From NCBI GenBank assembly GCA_002413065.1, contig DHWH01000033.1, positions 262 through 14,798 on the forward strand: a DNA stretch of 14,537 nt. The letters run 5' to 3'. Below the pieces are notes generated by a model. The model made no database searches, was not told the origin of the DNA, and saw only the letters and a program-made list of their open reading frames with translations. This DNA is from Patescibacteria group bacterium UBA5187 (lineage in GTDB: Bacteria > Patescibacteriota > Minisyncoccia > Phycocordibacterales > PALSA-1337). Of this stretch, positions 12,886-14,537 are shown in pieces (the stretch's first letter is position 1; the number at the start of each line of letters is the position of its first letter). The translations under genes and the position numbers were made by a program.

Positions 12886-14025
12886 ATGAAATTTAGTGAA
12901 GCCATAGAAGAATTTAAAAACTGGAGAGGCTTCAAAGTCTCTGGCCAGACCGTGATCCGCTACGATGCGGTTCTCCGTATCTTTTGCTTGACCTTCGGAG
13001 ATCCAGATATCGAGCAGGTTCAGATTCATCACATCCTCCATTACATGAAAGAAATGGAGCGCTTGGGATGGAAGCGAAACGGTATAACAATAGTCGCCCT
13101 CGCACTGAGGAAGTTTTTTGAATACTACAATCTAAAAGGATATCGATGCGTGAATGAGTCTCTTATTCCATTACCGAAAAAAGAATTCAATATTCCTCGT
13201 GTGGCAAATGAAGAAGACTTCAAGAAAATGGTAAAGGCGGTTCCTCGTGACAGCAATCCAAACAATATTCGCAATCTCGCACTCATACACATGGTATGGG
13301 ATTCATGGGCGCGAGCAGGAGAAATTGTATCGCTTGATGAAGATGCTTTGAATTTCAACAAAGACCTTTCAGGCTCTGCGATTATTAAAACAGAGAAGTC
13401 GAGAGGTCGCCGACCGATCCGTGAAATATTCTGGACGGCCCAGACCGGAAAGTATTTGAAGGCATGGCTGAAGAAGAAAGCAGAGATTCAGGACAAGATG
13501 GTATTTGAGAATGAAGGTGCTGTTTTTACCTCGATCAGAAAATGTGCCGCATACGATGTGCGAGGCAAACGAATGACCGGACGTGGAGTCTGCGAAGTTT
13601 TTCGCATGACCTCAAACCGCGCAGGCTTGCCGACAATCTTCAACGCCCACTCAGCCCGCCATTACGGAGGCCGAAAGATTATTAAAGAGGGAGGCGCGAG
13701 CGCAGACGTTACCAACATTCTCGGTCACTCAAATCTTGAGAGTTCGCAATTCTACACGATGATGTGGGGCAATGACCTTAAGGAAAGATGGGAACTCTTC
13801 CAGAAAAATAACCCTGGGAATCCCAAGCCAGACAAAGCGAGACTTAATAAAAACCTAAAGAGCCTGGCAAGTCTAGACAATATGGACAACGCAAAAGATG
13901 TCCTCGAGAACTTCATCGAGTATATGCAGAAAGGGAACGTGCCAAGCCATCATGAATTTATCAACGCTCCGAAAAGAGCAACTGTTGTACGCACACCTGG
14001 GGGTGGAAGATGGTCCAAAACGTAA
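12886..14025 (+). CDS. Tyrosine recombinase / integrase
   Basis: A 379-residue site-specific recombinase with a full catalytic set: Arg143 (SWARAGEIVSL), Lys168 (IIKTEKSRGR), His255 and Arg258 (NAHSARHYGG), His281 (ILGHSNLESS) and the nucleophile Tyr290 (QFYTMM). Residues 1-105 form the SAM-like core-binding domain. A tail of about 90 residues runs past the tyrosine, helical and then basic (ENFIEYMQKGN, ending GGGRWSKT), longer than in XerC/XerD. I start at ATG 12886; an in-frame GTG at 12862 lies inside the terminator stem. It would cut and rejoin DNA at the element's attachment site, or resolve dimers. The leader with its terminator suggests transcription attenuation. No Shine-Dalgarno site is present. 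Confidence 0.93.
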   Translation: MKFSEAIEEFKNWRGFKVSGQTVIRYDAVLRIFCLTFGDPDIEQVQIHHILHYMKEMERLGWKRNGITIVALALRKFFEYYNLKGYRCVNESLIPLPKKEFNIPRVANEEDFKKMVKAVPRDSNPNNIRNLALIHMVWDSWARAGEIVSLDEDALNFNKDLSGSAIIKTEKSRGRRPIREIFWTAQTGKYLKAWLKKKAEIQDKMVFENEGAVFTSIRKCAAYDVRGKRMTGRGVCEVFRMTSNRAGLPTIFNAHSARHYGGRKIIKEGGASADVTNILGHSNLESSQFYTMMWGNDLKERWELFQKNNPGNPKPDKARLNKNLKSLASLDNMDNAKDVLENFIEYMQKGNVPSHHEFINAPKRATVVRTPGGGRWSKT

Positions 14026-14068
14026 TTCCTGCTTTCTGATTTAAAAAAACGGAATAAGATATTAGCCT

Positions 14069-14308
14069 ATGGCCAATAAGTCGAACACAAAAAGAAATGA
14101 CGAGATCGTCATGTTGCATGACTTTGATCCGATCCAGTACTCATTTGCTAGTCTTGCAAATCGCTACACAAATAGCCGGACGGGCAAGTCTTTATCGAGG
14201 TCCACAATCCATGAAATCTATATGCGAGAAAAGGCGAAAAGAGGGGACAAAAAGGCTCAAACTTCAGGGGTAGTAAAAGCCAAATATCCGACCCTAAAAC
14301 CTTGTTAA
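14069..14308 (+). CDS. Small basic protein, possible helix-turn-helix
   Basis: A 79-residue, strongly basic protein 43 bases after the integrase. The segment SFASLANRYTNSRTGKSLSRSTIHEIYMREKAKRG resembles a helix-turn-helix: a first helix with the ASLA pattern, a polar turn, then SRSTIHEIYMREKA as a candidate recognition helix. The family is not recognised. Small basic DNA-binding proteins next to integrases are often directionality factors (excisionases), so that role is a reasonable guess and no more. The context ATTAGCCTATGG has no Shine-Dalgarno site. Confidence 0.65.
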   Translation: MANKSNTKRNDEIVMLHDFDPIQYSFASLANRYTNSRTGKSLSRSTIHEIYMREKAKRGDKKAQTSGVVKAKYPTLKPC

Positions 14309-14385
14309 TAAGTCCTTTCTCTTGCTTGCTATGTGTCAGGAGTTCGAGTAAAATTGCTGTGTAAGTCCTTTGACAACACACACTT

Positions 14386-14450
14386 CGCTCGCCTGCTGAG
14401 CTTCTGAGCCTTTTCTCGGAATTTTAGCAGGTGAGCGGGCGAGGTTTTTT
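14386..14450 (+). terminator. Large terminator with two alternative stems
   Basis: CGCTCGCCTGCT (14386-14397) pairs with AGCAGGTGAGCG (14426-14437), 12 bp with one G-T pair. The same 5' strand, CTCGCCTGC (14388-14396), can instead pair with GCGGGCGAG (14435-14443), which abuts GTTTTTT (14444-14450). Only the second form is a standard terminator. The gap 14309-14385 before it shows no gene, only a repeated AAGTCCTTT (from 14310 and 14363). Confidence 0.7.
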
Positions 14451-14469
14451 CTCGAGAAAGTGATACAAT
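14448..14469 (+). promoter_or_regulatory. Extended -10 promoter with an upstream palindrome
   Basis: TGATACAAT (14461-14469) is an extended -10. TTTCTCGAGAAA (14448-14459) is a perfect 12-base palindrome directly upstream, in the place of a repressor site. The predicted start of transcription falls at or next to the ATG at 14476, so the message is probably leaderless. Confidence 0.6.
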
Positions 14470-14475
14470 AAGCGC

Positions 14476-14537
14476 ATGAAAACGTCGAATCATCTGACAT
14501 GGTATGGCAATGAACTGGGGTATACGCATACGTTGGT
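14476..14537 (+). CDS. Start of a gene running off the window (partial)
   Basis: An ATG 6 bases after a good extended -10 opens a frame that stays open to the window end (MKTSNHLTWYGNELGYTHTL). Too little is visible to name it. The promoter match and the preceding terminator support a real gene start; the -10-to-ATG distance mirrors that of the TrpR/YerC-like gene. Confidence 0.5.
   Translation, partial: MKTSNHLTWYGNELGYTHTL

Noticed and set aside
1..14537. tRNA genes and alternative genetic code (TGA as Gly)
   Set aside because: No tRNA T-loop/acceptor pattern was seen, and the amidase ends at TGA with the overlapping ATGA start, so TGA is a stop.

Overview
The window is a densely packed, one-directional gene block, with every well-supported gene on the + strand. 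It looks like part of a mobile or accessory element (prophage-like or integrative) in a Patescibacteria/CPR-type bacterium. That host assignment is inference. It rests on the almost complete absence of Shine-Dalgarno sites, recurrent TAATTTATG stop/start junctions, promoters sitting 0-3 nt from the start codon, TAA as the stop of 16 of 19 complete genes, and surface proteins with Cys-rich modules plus a peptidoglycan-binding domain. TGA is used as a stop (2061-2063), so the Gly-recoded code of some CPR lineages does not apply. No capsid, portal or terminase gene lies in the window, so a phage nature is not proven.

Layout: (1) 1-966 is the C-terminal end of a long helical protein with a glycine-rich patch, closed by a terminator. 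(2) 1170-2337 is a probable lysis cassette: a membrane/coiled-coil protein, an amidase-2 endolysin with an EF-hand-like loop, and two very small membrane proteins of holin type. (3) 2407-6682 is a complete type IIS-like restriction-modification cassette: a full-length LexA repressor fused in frame to a D12-class adenine methyltransferase, an AlwI-family endonuclease and a DpnA-like beta-class methyltransferase. (4) 6755-7034 is a small Xre regulator behind a palindromic operator. (5) 7038-10068 is an envelope operon: a secreted repeat protein with a peptidoglycan-binding domain, two membrane proteins and an S49 protease. (6) 10074-10982 holds a RecB-like nuclease with four conserved-looking cysteines and a small acidic protein. 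(7) 11064-11384 is a TrpR/YerC-family regulator. (8) 11471-12472 is a phosphoribosyltransferase-motif protein, the only gene with a strong Shine-Dalgarno site; its start codon lies inside a 9-bp hairpin. (9) 12601-12872 is a non-coding, highly structured region shaped like a riboswitch or attenuator, ending in an intrinsic terminator 13 nt before a tyrosine recombinase (12886-14025). (10) 14069-14537 holds a small basic protein, a complex terminator and the start of another gene.

The two most notable items are the LexA-methyltransferase fusion, which could couple restriction-modification to the SOS response, and the structured leader before the integrase, in which an 8-bp long-range helix competes with the terminator. 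Both are read directly from the sequence. Their functions are inferred.
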